Part shown: one piece after another, positions 45,787 to 57,620 of the stretch
Position numbering within the stretch: position 1 is the first letter of the stretch
Layout: every line of letters begins with the position of its first letter
Source: Simmondsia chinensis
Taxonomy: Eukaryota; Streptophyta; Magnoliopsida; Caryophyllales; Simmondsiaceae
Length of the DNA: 64,000 bases
Assembly: GCA_018398585.1 (NCBI GenBank)
Contig: JAGTTD010000007.1
Span: 9,761,320-9,825,319 of the forward strand
Direction: 5' to 3'
The notes under the pieces: model-generated
Databases searched by the model: none
Told to the model about the DNA's origin: nothing
What the model saw: only the letters and a program-made list of their open reading frames with translations
Position numbers and translations under genes: made by a program

Positions 45787-45887
45787 ATGCCACGAGGGCT
45801 CCCACCAATGTACGGTCTGGGGGTGAGATGTATACAGCCTTACCCCTTTAGAATGTTACCATAAAAAGAGGCTGTTTCCGAGGTCCA
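45787..45887 (-). mobile_element. RTE-family 3' tail, short - strand copy in copia
   Basis: GAGGGCTCCCACCAATGTAC, GGTCTGGGGGTGAGATGT, ACAGCCTTACCCCTTTAG and AAGAGGCTGTTTCCGAGGTC match the tail module. Copia sequence (ACTATATAAAGACAATG) resumes immediately after. Confidence 0.75.
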
Positions 45888-46149
45888 ACAATACTATATA
45901 AAGACAATGTTGCATTCATTGCTCAAATCAAAGGTAAACACATTGAAGGTCACATAACTAAACACATCATACCAAAGTTCTTTCACGCACAAACTTCAAA
46001 AAAGAGGTGAAACAAGGGTTTATCAAATTCGCTCAAGTAAGAACCTCACAGGTTTATTTACAAAAACATTACCTACAACATTTGAAAAACTAGGACACAA
46101 GATTGGCATGCTCCAACTCAGAGACGTCCTTTGTTGACATGTTGTCGTG

Positions 46150-46610
46150 AGGAGGAATCAAAACACACTGTAGCTGTTTCCCCTCGCCATGGTTTTGTCC
46201 CATTAAGTTTCTTGACAAGGTATTTAATGAGCGAGTCTAAAAATCGTATAAACTAAACATTACTCTCTTTTCCTTCACTAAAACTTTTGACCCACAAGGT
46301 GTTTCCTAGTAAAGTTTCAATGAGGCAAGAATATCTGATGGGGAATGATGTAATTGATATTCTTCAGACACAATTTTCATGTGCTAGGTTGTGTAAGGCC
46401 ATATGGGGAAAATGGACACTAATCAAGTGCCATGAGATGCCACTTGCACTTAAAAGTATATATGACACATACAGAGAAAGAGGTCAAGCTTTTTGTGGCT
46501 CTAGAAGTTTTTGGATATTTATTATATACTTGTTGCATTTTATTAATTTTGTAACATTTCTTTAGCTTGAATGGTGGAAATCCGTATAGCTTAAAACATC
46601 TATTAGCGCT
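46150..46610 (+). repeat. Possible 3' LTR of the + strand copia remnant
   Basis: Text such as TTGTCCCATTAAGTTTCTTG and GACAAGGTATTTAATGAG follows the copia C-terminus, where the polypurine tract and LTR are expected. A second version, CACAAGGTGTTTCCTAGTAA then AGTTTCAATGAGGCA, lies at about 46293-46327. Boundaries could not be fixed. Confidence 0.35.
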
Positions 46611-46930
46611 ATGTCTGGTCTTCCTGCAATGACTGCATACAGGTCATCCTCATTGACTCTCTTTCTCCTTTGTTTTTGTGCCTTTTGAACATGGAAAAAC
46701 TCTCAGCGGAAGGATCAAACTCGAAAGCATTCATCTCATCTACTTCTTGTTGTCACTCATGTTGGATAAACTTAGGCACCCCCTTGGTAATTGTGGCTCC
46801 AACAACAAGACTTGGTCCAGCGATATCAAGAACGAATCACTAAGATCAAGCAGAAACATCATAACATATTCTCATTCCCTACTATCCTTCATTTCCTTAA
46901 AAATGTAACAGTTACACTCGCAGAGCGTCT

Positions 46931-47269
46931 TCAATTTAGTTTACTACACTGTGACCGACAGTGACTCTCGAGGAGCTGAAATTGACTTCTTGAGCTAATA
47001 GATTCTAGGTCAGTTATTCTGTGCACATCACTGCTCAATGCCTTTCCATACTTCCCGAGCTGATAGAATGGGCTCAATCTTTTTTCCCTCGACACCAAAC
47101 TCAATATCCAAACCATCACCATACGATTGCACCTCCTCCATTTCAAAAAATCTGCATCAGTAACCATCAACTGCTCAATTTCACCATCTATGAAACCAAA
47201 TTTATTTTCAACAAAGAGTGAAACCTCCATCAATGGAAACCAATTGTTGTAATTGTCAACACCTGCCAA
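46931..47269 (-). pseudogene. Ty1/copia gag fragment
   Basis: DNYNNWFPLMEVSLFVENKF, GFIDGEIEQL, LKWRRCNRMVMVWILSLVSR match the N-terminal gag block of plant copia elements (YxxW, ML-like, W-x-R/x-N-x-M-V-x-x-W-I). The 3' continuation at 46620-46930 is degenerate. It is opposite in orientation to the copia remnant at 45000-46140, so it is a separate insertion. Confidence 0.75.
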
Positions 47270-47329
47270 GATCTACTGACCAAGATCGCTCCCGGATTTT
47301 CATTCGTGGCAAAGAAATACATAATGTGT

Positions 47330-49064
47330 TCTTTGCTAATCCTTGTGTTAAACTAACATCTCCACACACCCCAACTCAGCACTATGAAAATGAATGGACT
47401 ACTTTGCAAGTCCCAAGACCTTTTTGATTATATAAGCATGCAAAATCATCTGTATTGGAATTTGTTTGTCTTTCCTCTTAGTCAAATATTGTGGTCTCAT
47501 ATGAAAGTTTTCATGCCAAGTCCACAACAGGTTTTGTTCCCCCTTTCAAGAGTCAAATTACTAGCCAAGAGAAGATCCAGTTGACGCTGAGCTTAATGGA
47601 AGTAAAAAGATCTCAACAATATTTTGCGCTTGTCTGCTTTCTGTACATTTGGTGACCACGGATGGGTATTAATGGTGAAACGATAATCTTCCTCTTTCTG
47701 TCATGGCTACATAGAACTTCGAACATTATTCTTTCTCAATGAGAAGAATAGCCCTAACCTTTAAACAAGAAAGATCATTTGCATATTCTTTCTCTGATAA
47801 TGGAAATGGAGCTACAAGAAAATTTGTTCATCGCTTAACTTCGTTTTAGAAAGAAAGAGGCAATCACGTATCTTGCAGAAACAAAGCCCATCAACATGCC
47901 ACTCCAAGTCCAAAAGGAGAACGAATTTAATCCTCTACAGTTTATCAATCCTCTAAGGTTTAGCATGTGTTGAAGCTCCAGAACTATATACTATCTAAAA
48001 TAGCGTGTAAATGTCAGCTTGGCGTAACAGAGCAGGGAAAAGTTAGGTCATATTTCCATTTCATATTGTACTCCAAGGATCCTTGACTCAGTATCCACTA
48101 TTACCAATAAAATTCTCTTTTCCCTGATTATCTTAAAAAAAGGAAACAAAAATGACCAGTGGTGCTCCGCCGAGTTAATTATGGAATTGGGAAAATGAAA
48201 GAGGGAAATTGTCAGTACTAAGATAGAGGTTAGTGACCAAGAATACTACCGACATCTGACACATGTTGTCATATACCTATCATGTGGAAAGTATATCAGC
48301 CAGATGAAACTTCTGGCTAGTAGACCCATGTTTTATGTGAATGAACACTGAAGGAACTTCTGAAGGAAGAGAAGACGGCCATGCATGCATAAATTCTGTG
48401 CAATCCTTTGGCATGAAATGAAGTTAAAATTCTTATGGAAAAAGAGAGTCTCATCACTTGCAAACAACTAAATGACAGCTTCAGGTCCAAAATATCTACG
48501 AAGGGCATTATGTATAAGGAAATGAACAAAGACGTCATGTTTCACAAATACATAAAAGGGAAGACATGTTTTAAAAAAAACTAGGAACACCAGCATTGAG
48601 GCAACGAATTGCCACAAAGCTGATTAGAATGTCAAAAAGCTGATGCAATGCTCATAACTTCAAACATGGAAGGCTCGCTTTATGGCTCCATTTTAGCTTC
48701 CTCACATTTTAGTTAGTTTTCCAATGGCCAATATAACATCCATGCCCCTGTTTCTATGTTTTTAAACACATATTGCTTTCATGTGTTCATTTCCCCTAAC
48801 ATAATGACTTCTAGGAATATTTTAGTTATGAGGCCCCATTTGGTAATTTTCTCTGGTCCTTCTAATATGCATGCAACCAACCTTTCCCCAAACTAGGTGT
48901 TTGGTGAGCACCTATGCAAATAGCAAACAAAAAGCTTTGACCTAGAGCTTTGTGATCCGTGAAAGCCAGGAGATGAAGGCTTTTTAGCTTTTGACTTTCT
49001 CAGAAAACTAGCACAATGTAATGAAATTCCAAGTGCAATTGCCCCCAACTACTCTCGTTTTAAT
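47330..49064. other. Spacer, no recognised feature
   Basis: No domain, RNA gene or structured repeat was recognised on either strand. Short frames at 47384-47584 and 48317-48538 look incidental. Confidence 0.5.
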
Positions 49065-49072
49065 CCTGTCTA

Positions 49073-49609
49073 TGGGGATGGCAACAGGGCCAGAAAAACC
49101 CGTTACCCACAGGTAACCGCCCCGTCTGGGGCGAGTATGGGTGCAAATGAGACGGATAACGGGTACAAGTGGTCATACCCGCCACGTGTACGGGCACAAT
49201 GTTGTACCCGCCCCACCCTGCCTCGCCTCATGCCTACCATAACCGCTCCGATTTGTATTTAATTAACTTTAAAATTAGGAAACATATACTATAATTCAAT
49301 TACATAATTTATCCATCAATGTTATCACAAAATATAACTAAATTCTAAAAAATAGTATTAAATAATTATTACGGGCGGGTATGGATATTCATATGGTACC
49401 CATATTAAAGCGAGCAACGGGGTGGGTACTAAACACCCGTTGGATACCTGCGGGTAGTGGGGCAAGTATGGTATACATTTGTATCCATTGCGGTGGATAT
49501 GGGAATCCATTTTATACCTGTGGTGGATAATGGGCGGCTATGGGTATGGATTTGAGGGACGGGTACAGAGGAGGCCCCCCCTACCCGCCTTGCCCCATTG
49601 CCATCCCTA
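49073..49609. mobile_element. hAT-like MITE, second copy
   Basis: The 537-bp element has ends TGGGGATGGCAACAGGGC and, read inward, TAGGGATGGCAATGGGGC. Flanking octamers CCTGTCTA (49065-49072) and CTTGCTTA (49610-49617) agree at five of eight positions, all differences being C/T, as expected for an old duplication. The interior again consists of GGGTATGGGTA-type and CCCGCC motifs. It is the same family as 37430-37962. Confidence 0.72.
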
Positions 49610-49617
49610 CTTGCTTA

Positions 49618-52448
49618 TCATCCCCAAATGCTTAATAATAAAAATAATAGTAACAGCTACAGTATAAGCAAGATGAAAGGCGTAGTTTCTTGGTCAATGT
49701 AGCGTTCTAAAGCAAGATGATATCTATGCATTCACACATTCAGTTACCAATGGAAACGATAAAAGAATCCAGGTGGAGAGAAAATGGAGCACCAACCCAA
49801 AAAAGATTTTGCCAAGGGTGAAGAAACATGCATAATGCAGCAATTTCATCTTTAGATGCTTCTTGTTCAACTTTCGCAAGTCGCTCATTAAATTTGCATG
49901 TCTCACTTTTTACTATCATACTAATGAAATAACTTCTTTCCATATTGTAATATAAGCTAACTGCTTGTTTCACTTTCAGGATCAATTTCCAATCAAAGGT
50001 TACTTTTGGTAAGCTTTTTCAACTTCCTCGAAAAAGATTGACATGGCGTGGGTTCTATCCCCCACAACCCCTCCCAATAAAAGAAATGAAATCAATACAT
50101 TTATGGTATGGCATGGGGGTGCACTTGGTTCAACATGGAACCAAATTGCAGTCGTAGTCATTTTGTCACAGTAGCAGGTCCCGCAGACTTTATGTAACAG
50201 GTCATAGCAATCATTTTGGGTTTTTTAAGGGAATGTAAGTAATTTCTAAGTCTCATATTTGCAATAATTTGGATAAATAGACAGGAGACCCATCAATTTT
50301 TATATCCCTTTGCTAGCTTTTACCAGGTAAGTACATTTATAAATATGTTTTAACAATCTTAAAACAAGACATGTTCATCACAGTGGTCACAGGAAGTATG
50401 GTGATATACAGGCCAATCATGTAACAACCAATACAAAATCTGTTATGGAGTGGTCATTATTTGATCCATGGCTTAGAAAGGTTATTTGTCAACGGACTAA
50501 AAGCACAGGACGGTTGGTTCAATAAAACCTGACCAATAATTTCGCTAAAGAGTTTGCTACAAAAGAAAAGCTAAGAGCCATTGTTTTCTACAGCTTATAC
50601 AGTCCGAAACTATGTTAATAGTGTGGTGAAGAAACGCCTTTTCGCTAGAATGTTACTCAAATGTACATGTTGGTGATGAACCCTCCTTTTGGGGTCCTTC
50701 AATAATGTTATCCTTCATCATAAAATAAATAAACCTATTCATCATGTTCCTTAGTTTCTCACAAGCATAACGATGAAAATGCAGTCAAACTCGCAAAACA
50801 TATCAGCATATTAATGAAAAGGGCATTTTAGAGACAAATCACCATAAACAGATACAATGATAACTTTATGTCAACAGTGATAATAGCGAAGACGAGTATT
50901 CTCACCGAATCAAATGCTCTGAGCTTGCCATCTGTTGCAGTCTTTGAGATTTTCCTATTGACATGACAGCCATAGTGTCAACTCCTGCACAACAGCTCCT
51001 TTAGTGTCTATGTCTAAGCAGAAATGACCGATTCAGAGAGCCAAAAAAATCAATACGCAAGAAATTACTTTTGAAGATGATCCGTGCAATCACTAACATC
51101 AGCGATCAACTCCTCAAAGAAGGATGAGAAGCCAAGATCAAATCATTTGCCAAGGTAAATGACTGCAGATAACAACGCTCAGAGGCCTGGATACATATGT
51201 AAGATGCAAGCGGCAGACATTCAGTCCATTGGGCTCTCATAGCTTTAAATATCTGCAGAATGGCTCCTTTTATGTAATAGATTCAGCTTAGCTGTCTTTT
51301 CACAACCATCGGGATACAACTGCAACCCATCATGTTGCTTCCAAAGACGCCCAAGTTTTGAAACTCTGCGAAGGTGTACCATGACTGTATGTTACATGCC
51401 TCCGCAGTTTACATGAAATGTATCTGTGGAATGCCTCCGTATCGGAAATCACAACAAAATATTTCATTAAGAGTGAGAATGACAGTAGCAACTTGAAGTT
51501 CAGCATCAGATAGTAGGATATCAACGTGCAAACAGGATTCATGAAGACTGGCTTCATTACAAAACAACAATAGTTGCAATGTAAACTCTTCTCAAATTTC
51601 ATGGTCAAGCCAGCCCCAAAGAAACTATTACAAACAGTCTTCAGAGCACAACGCTATCTTGGAATAATCAGATTTTTAATTTAATGAGATACCATATTTT
51701 ATATCAGTTACATGGATATATATCTAAAAAAAATACATATTCTTGAAGTAACATATTTTCAATGTAACGTATTCTAGTTTTTTGAAAAATCACGTGTCAG
51801 CATATTGGTATCCTGTCGTATCTCGTATCCATATCCGTATCCATGTTTCCTAGATTAGTGGTCATGGTATGGAAAACGCATAGTGTCACAAGCTAGGTAA
51901 CAAGTTGCAAAGTTGAGATTTTAAGAGAACTTAAGTTGCTTTTAAACCTTTTATTGGCAAAAAAGTTTGAAATAATAGCCATAAAATCCCTACTTGTATA
52001 CCATTGGTAATTTTTAATACATAAGTATTTATAAATATGCTTTAATCAGTAAAATATAAATATGCTTTAGTCAGTCAAATACAATAATATCATAAATATA
52101 TGTTCTAATCACTTGTATCATAAGTATTTCCTTTAATCAGTAATATACAATAACTATATGATCTAATCACTTGTATCATAAGTATATCCTTTAATCAGTA
52201 ATATACAATAATATCGTTACGTAACAGTAAATCATATACGAATAACTCAAATCCATTGTGTAAAGACTATTTTTTTGATTGACATTATGTAAAGACTATT
52301 ACAACAGCCTTTTATCTAATCCCATATTACACTCTCAGTAACCTGTTCCATTTGCATAATAGATGTATTACAAACTGAAAGACAACAGGTCAATGAATAG
52401 CAAGAACCAAATGAAACATTCAGTAGCCTAAGTAGCCAGAGTAAAAAG
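49618..52448. other. Spacer with a small tandem repeat, no gene seen
   Basis: No coding domain was recognised. At about 52040-52215 a 58-bp unit (core TCTAATCACTTGTATCATAA, then CTTTAATCAGTAATATAC) is tandemly repeated about two to three times. The frame 51330-51608 on the minus strand has no recognised domain. Confidence 0.5.
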
Positions 52449-52816
52449 TGTTATGATTGGAGCTGAAATTGGAGCCGAACTGAAGCTGAAGTGATCAAGT
52501 TAGCAGCGGGAAAGTTAGTTAAGATTGTTTTGATTCATTCGGTTATGTCCTTAGTGGTTTTAAGTCAATGTGTAGTCCTTTTTGGTGGCTGAGTTCAATA
52601 AGTCGGTTAGTTAAGTCTTGGTGCATTGTATCTCTTTTGATCCTACTTGTATAAATAGCTTAAGCTCTTGTAAGATTGGGGCATGAATGATAAATTTGAT
52701 GTTTTCTTTCTCTCATCTCTAATTCTCTCCTATTACTCATCTCTTTCACTTCTCTTCTCATCTAAACTCTATTCTATATTAGTTTATGAATCAAGATTGT
52801 TCTTGATTCATAACAA
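52449..52816 (+). repeat. 5' LTR of the gypsy element
   Basis: The 368-bp LTR runs from TGTTATGATTGGAGC to GATTCATAACA. A TATA-like TTGTATAAATAGC lies at about 52647-52659, followed by a CT-rich leader (TTTCTTTCTCTCATCTC). Confidence 0.95.
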
Positions 52817-52818
52817 TT

Positions 52819-52830
52819 GGTATCAGAGCT
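52819..52830 (+). promoter_or_regulatory. Primer binding site, initiator Met tRNA
   Basis: TGGTATCAGAGC lies two bases after the 5' LTR. It is complementary to the 3' end of plant initiator methionine tRNA and primes minus-strand DNA synthesis. Confidence 0.93.
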
Positions 52831-52973
52831 TGAATTGTTTAACCAATCGAGTTGATTTGATTCAATTTGGTCGAATTGCTGTTCACAGGCATCAATTGGA
52901 AGTTGATTTACTTTGGTTGACTTAGTAGATCTTGTTGCTGTGGTTGCTGTTAAGACTCAAGATTCTTGTTCCA

Positions 52974-54134
52974 ATGGCTGGAGGAATGACTACCAGGTCT
53001 GCAGCAGCTCCAAACGCTAATGGTAATGTCAATGCAGCAACAACTGCAACTACATACGCAGATGTTGTTACTGGTGCTGAGCCTCAAGCTAATGTCGAGA
53101 CCAAACATGAGGAGCAGTTTGATCGGATATGGAATCAGATGCAGAACATGATGACTATGTTTCAACAGAGTCAGGCAAACATTAATCAGAAATTCGAGAG
53201 CCAATCACAACAAAATGGAGGCATTAAGGGGCAGATTAACAAACAACAACAATCTACGAATGCAGGATTGCTTTATGCTGCTAGTCAGCTTGAAAGGCCT
53301 CGTAATCGAGCTCCTACTTCTGTTCCACCACCAGATCCTACAAGTTTGCTTGTAAGACCTCAAACGCCAGCTCCTGCATCGTTCCCTCCACCTGATTCCA
53401 CATACAATGGAGAAGGTTCAGCAAATTCCAGGAACTACGGCTACAGGCAGCCTCGAGTAGAGCTGGAACCATTCGATGGAACAATGCCTCAATCATGCAT
53501 CAGGAAATGCGAGAGGTACTTTCGATTCTATAACAGTTCTGAGGCTGAGAAAGTTGAATTAGCAGCTATACATCTGCAAGGAGAGTTGGACGTCTGGCAT
53601 TACAATCTTGTTCGAAGTAAACCTTTGATAACTTGGACTGAATTTGAAAGAGAATTGTGTGAGAGGTATGGTGACGAGGACATCAGTGATGTTGTGGACA
53701 ATTTTAATAAGCTGGTGCAAACTACAACTATGAAGGAATATATGTCAAGGTTTGAGAATCTCAGGGCAAGGATGTTGGCTATGTATCCTGATGCACCCGA
53801 GGCATATTATGTTTTGAGTTTTATCAGTGACTTGAAGCCAAAAGTAAAGAATCTTGTCAAGGCATTGGATCCTACTTCCCTGTCTCAGGCTTACTTGAAG
53901 GCAAGGGGGTTTGAGTGCACAGTGCTGGCTTCAAATGAGGCACCTAGAGTAAGAAACACTCAATTTGGAGGTCCCTCGCACAAGTCAGCTCCAACTGGCA
54001 ACAACCCATTGATCACGGAGGAGAAAAGGCTGCAAAAACTTTGTTTCAAATGTAACCAAAGATATTTCTTTGGTCACAAGTGTGATCCTAAGTACCTTAT
54101 GTTTGTTTCTGGATGTGAGTGTTTTTGGATGTGA
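52974..54134 (+). CDS. gypsy Gag
   Basis: The open frame is 386 codons from the ATG of MAGGMTTRSAAAPNANGN. The frame extends upstream without a better start. A Gln-rich N-terminal third is followed by the capsid domain, with CIRKCERYFRFYNSSEAEKV, DVWHYNLVRSKPLITWTEFE and MKEYMSRFENLRARMLAMYP, then a zinc knuckle KLCFKCNQRYFFGHKCDP (CCHC). Gag assembles the particle and binds element RNA. The frame ends shortly after the knuckle by a stop. The protease continues in another frame from 54070, so a frameshift mutation is likely. This is the only long intact domain left in the element. Confidence 0.88.
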   Translation: MAGGMTTRSAAAPNANGNVNAATTATTYADVVTGAEPQANVETKHEEQFDRIWNQMQNMMTMFQQSQANINQKFESQSQQNGGIKGQINKQQQSTNAGLLYAASQLERPRNRAPTSVPPPDPTSLLVRPQTPAPASFPPPDSTYNGEGSANSRNYGYRQPRVELEPFDGTMPQSCIRKCERYFRFYNSSEAEKVELAAIHLQGELDVWHYNLVRSKPLITWTEFERELCERYGDEDISDVVDNFNKLVQTTTMKEYMSRFENLRARMLAMYPDAPEAYYVLSFISDLKPKVKNLVKALDPTSLSQAYLKARGFECTVLASNEAPRVRNTQFGGPSHKSAPTGNNPLITEEKRLQKLCFKCNQRYFFGHKCDPKYLMFVSGCECFWM

Positions 54135-54432
54135 TGCTGAGGAGATAGTTCAGGAAGAGGATGAGGTTGTGGATTATGAAGTGCAAGAAGCAGATAAGGT
54201 CGAAGAGATAGAGGATGATGACATTGAGATATCTGTACAAGCCCTGACTGGGAATGGCTCGCACAACACCATCAGGATCAAGGGGGAAGCTAGAAGCAAA
54301 TCCTTGCTGATCTTAATTGATAGTGGTAGTACGCATAGTTTCATCGATCCTAAGATTGTACGGAGTGTGGGGCATGAGATGATCAAGACCTCTCCATTAG
54401 CAGTGACCGTGACAGAGGTAATTCCATCTTGA
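54070..54432 (+). pseudogene. gypsy aspartic protease
   Basis: SLLILIDSGSTHSFIDPKIV contains the catalytic DSG of gypsy proteases and the characteristic THSFI. An acidic linker (EEIVQEEDEVVDYEVQEADK) precedes it. The frame stops at 54430-54432. The next conserved block (LGGCDMVLGVDWM, about 54508-54545) lies in a different frame. Confidence 0.85.
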
Positions 54433-54781
54433 CCCATACCAAGTACAGGAACTTCAAGTGGCTGGTGTAAGGGCAAGACTTTGATTATGACTTCAGGGTG
54501 TTGAGATTGGGAGGTTGTGATATGGTTTTAGGGGTTGATTGGATGAAGACCATTAGTCCCTTGCTTTTTGATTTTGCTAAATTGAGAATATCCTTTGAAA
54601 GAGAAGGGTAGCCTGTTCAGCTGCAAGGTATTAGAGAGCAAGGACAATTGCAAATGATAAGTGGGAAGCAGTTGCAAGGGGTGTTCACGAAGAAGAATTA
54701 CTAATAGGTTGGGCAACTCCATTCCATCAGTGCCATTAGCCCAGAAGGGTAGGTGACTCTAATCCTTCAATTGACTCTCTG

Positions 54782-55501
54782 TTGCTGAAGTATCATGATT
54801 TATTCGAGCAGCCAAGTTCCTTGCCTCCTAAGAGAGCCTTTGATCATGCTATTCCATTGAAAGCTAGAACAGATCAAGTGAATCTTCGACCATATATGTA
54901 TCCTTACTCCCAAAAGAGTGAGCTTAAACGACAAGTGGATGAACTGTTGAAGACAAGGTTTATTAGACATAGCCATAGTCCTTTTGCTTCACCGGTCATA
55001 TTGGTTAAGAAGAAGGATGGAACTTCAAGAATGTGCATAGACTATCATCAGCTGAATTTACTTACAATTAAAGATAAGTTTCCCATTCCAATCATCGATG
55101 ACTTGTTGGATGAGCTCTATGGGTCTAAGTTCTTCTCCAAGCTTGATCTGCGGCAGGGCTATTATCAAATCAGAGTTCAAGAAGATGACATTTACAAGAC
55201 AGCTTTTAGGACTCATCATGGGCATTATGAGTTCTTGGTGATGCCTTTTGGGCTATCCAATGCCCCGGCTACATTCCAGGCATTGATGAACTCATTGTTC
55301 AAGTCATTCCTCAGGAAGTTTGTACTTGTGTTTTTTGATGATATCCTGGTTTACAGTTCTTCTTGGGAGACTTATCTAAGCCATCTTGAACTGGTGTTCC
55401 AGACAATGAGGCAGCACAAGCTTTATGCTAAGCTTTCCAAGTGTTCATTTGCTAAAACACAAGTGGAGTATCTTGGCCATCTCATTTCAAAAAAGAAGTA
55501 G
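54782..55501 (+). pseudogene. gypsy reverse transcriptase
   Basis: Landmarks in order: [117 protein letters not shown] and [13 protein letters not shown]. The catalytic pair DD is present; the residue two before it is F where most relatives have Y or F, followed by F where I or D-adjacent I/V is usual. A TAG at 55499-55501 stops the frame in the conserved YLGHLIS region. Confidence 0.92.
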
Positions 55502-55647
55502 CTACTGATGTTAGCAAGGTGCAAGCCATGAAAGATTGGCCTGTTCCTAAGACTCTTAAGCAGCTTCGAGAATTCCTTCGCTTGACAGGTTATTATAGGA
55601 AATTCATTGCTGGCTATGGAGTAATTGCAAAGCCCCTAACTGAATAA

Positions 55648-56175
55648 TTGAAGGATGCCTTTCACTGGAATGATCAAGCTGAAGAAGCCTTTGAACCATT
55701 GAAGGAAGCAATGTCTTTTGCTCTTGTTTTAGCCATGCCTAATTTTACTCTACCATTTGTCTTGGAAACAGATGCTAGCAGCAAGGGTATTGGAGCAGTG
55801 TTATCTCAAAAGGGATGGCCCCTAGCATACTTGAGTCAAGCTTTAAGTCCCAAGAACCAAGAGCTATCCATATACGAAAAGGAATACTTAGCAATATTGT
55901 TGGCAATACAGAAATGGAGGCATTACTTGGAGGGTCATCATTTTATAATCAAAACTGATCATCAAAGCCTGAAGTATTTGCTGGAACAGAAGATCAGTAC
56001 GAGGGTCCAAAGGAAGGGCCTTATGAAGATGCTTGGATTGCACTATACCATTGAATATAGGAAAGAGAAGGTCAATGGAGCGACAGATGCCCTTCAAGGA
56101 AGCTGGAAGATTTGGAGGAGGCTAATTGTGCAACTGTGTCGATGGTGGTACCATCTTGGATGGAAGAGGTGGTGA
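55648..56175 (+). pseudogene. gypsy RNase H
   Basis: LPFVLETDASSKGIGAVLSQ, YEKEYLAILLAIQKWRHYLE and FIIKTDHQSLKYLLEQK are the RNase H blocks with the catalytic D (TDAS), E (KEYLA) and D (KTDH). The conserved end, usually ADALSR, reads TDALQGS here and then loses frame. Confidence 0.9.
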
Positions 56176-56339
56176 AATCTTATGATGGAGATTCCTTTGC
56201 TCAAGGATATGTTACAGCTCAACTGGTTCAAGGCACAGTGGGTTCAAGGCACAGTGGGTACTAATTATGAAGTATCAGTTAGCCATGGAGTAATCAGAAT
56301 TAAGGGGAAGGTATATGTTGGCACAGGTTCTGATTAAGG

Positions 56340-57478
56340 AAGCAGGTCTTATTAGCTGCACATAGGTCTGCTTGGGGTGGACATTCCGGCATTGAAAGCA
56401 CCTATCAGAGATTGAAGCAATACTTTCACTAGCCTGGGTTGAAGAAGGACGTTCAAGAGCTAATCCAACATTGTAAGGTATGTCAAAGGACCAAGAGTGA
56501 GCATCAGCCTTACTAAGGATTGCTTCAGCCCTTACCCATTCCTGACAAAGCTTGGGAACACATTAGTATGAAGGGTTGCCCAAGTCAGAAGGGAAGGAAG
56601 TCATTTGGGTGGTTGTTGATCATTTCACAAAATTTAGCCATTTTGTGGCCTTTAACCATCCTATTACTACTGAAAAGTTGGTAAGACTCTTCTTAGATCA
56701 CATTTACAAGCTCCACGGGCTACCACAAACCATTGTTTCAGACAGGGACAAGTTGTTCACAAGCAATTTTTGGCGCGAGCTCTTCCTATTATTGGGGACT
56801 ACATTGGCAATGAGTTCTTCTTATCACCCTCAATCCGATGGACAGACTGAGAGGGTCAATCAATGCATTGAACAATTTCTGATGAGCATGACATTCACTC
56901 ATCCTAAGAACTAGAATAAATGGCTTTCTCTCACGGAATTTTGGTATAACACACACTTTCATTCATCTCTCGAGACTTCTCCATTCAAGGCCTTGTATGG
57001 GTATGATCCACCCGCTCCTTTGATGCTTCAAGGGGCCATTTCGAATGTGACTGAAGTAAATGAACTGTTAGAACAGAGAAAACAACTTGTGCAGCAGCTC
57101 AAGGATAATTTCCAAGTTGCACGGTCTTGGATGAAGTACTTTGCTGATCGAAAAAGATCTGATAAGACCTTTGTAGTTGGTGATTATGTCCTCTTGAAGT
57201 TACAGCCTTATAGACAGTCTTCTTTAGCTGCGCGCAAGAATGTCAAGCTAAGTGCAAGATTCTTTGGTCCTTACAAGGTGTTGAAGAGGATAGGGGAGGT
57301 TGCTTACAAGCTGGAGCTACCACCAGATTCATCGGTGCATACTGTGTTTCATGTATCTTTGCTTAAGAAGTTCGTTCCAGCAGCTGCTGATGCTCCTGCA
57401 GGTCATCCCCAAGCCACGCTGCAACGGTTAATGGTTCAACAACCTCAAGCAATTTTGAGTTCAAAGCTGGTTCAATAG
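56340..57478 (+). pseudogene. gypsy integrase
   Basis: A zinc-binding part (GGHSGIESTYQRLKQYF, then HCKVCQRTKSEHQP) is followed by the core at 56576-56914: WVVVDHFTKFSHFVAF (D), TIVSDRDKLFTSNFW (D) and SSYHPQSDGQTERVNQ (E). A TAG at 56912-56914 interrupts. 56993-57478 continues with ALYGYDPPAP, FVVGDYVLLKLQPYRQSS and GPYKVLKRIGEVAYKLELPP. The catalytic D-D-E is intact but the protein is split by stops. Confidence 0.9.
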
Positions 57479-57605
57479 CAAGGGAAGTAGAAAAGGGAGG
57501 TTTTGGTGCAGTGGAGTAACTTGAGTCCCGAGGTTGTTACTTGGGAAGATCGGTCCTTTCTTCGATCTTAATTTCCTTCTTTACATTCTTAAGGCAACAA
57601 TGTTC

Positions 57606-57620
57606 TCAAGCGGGGGAAAT
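57606..57620 (+). promoter_or_regulatory. Polypurine tract of the gypsy element
   Basis: The purine-rich CAAGCGGGGGAAAT lies immediately upstream of the 3' LTR, where plus-strand DNA synthesis is primed. Confidence 0.85.

Larger units (their letters stand above)
45000..46140 (+). pseudogene. Ty1/copia RT to RNase H remnant, + strand
   Basis: The + strand gives YKAQLVAQGFS, IDYEKAYSPLP, then LYESLNNDIYMEVPIGLKML, LYSIKLQISLHGLKKY and CVFIKKL. After an interruption it gives YKDNVAFIAQIKGKHIEGHI, TKHIIPKFF and shifted-frame text equivalent to the polyprotein C-terminus. These are copia RT and RNase H blocks. The central catalytic part is missing or replaced by three insertions at 45485-45887. 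The frame is broken throughout. Confidence 0.8.

Noticed and set aside
49618..52448. Possible untranslated exons of the PORR gene or a further gene
   Set aside because: No splice-bounded conserved peptide or RNA structure was recognised; the region is left as spacer.
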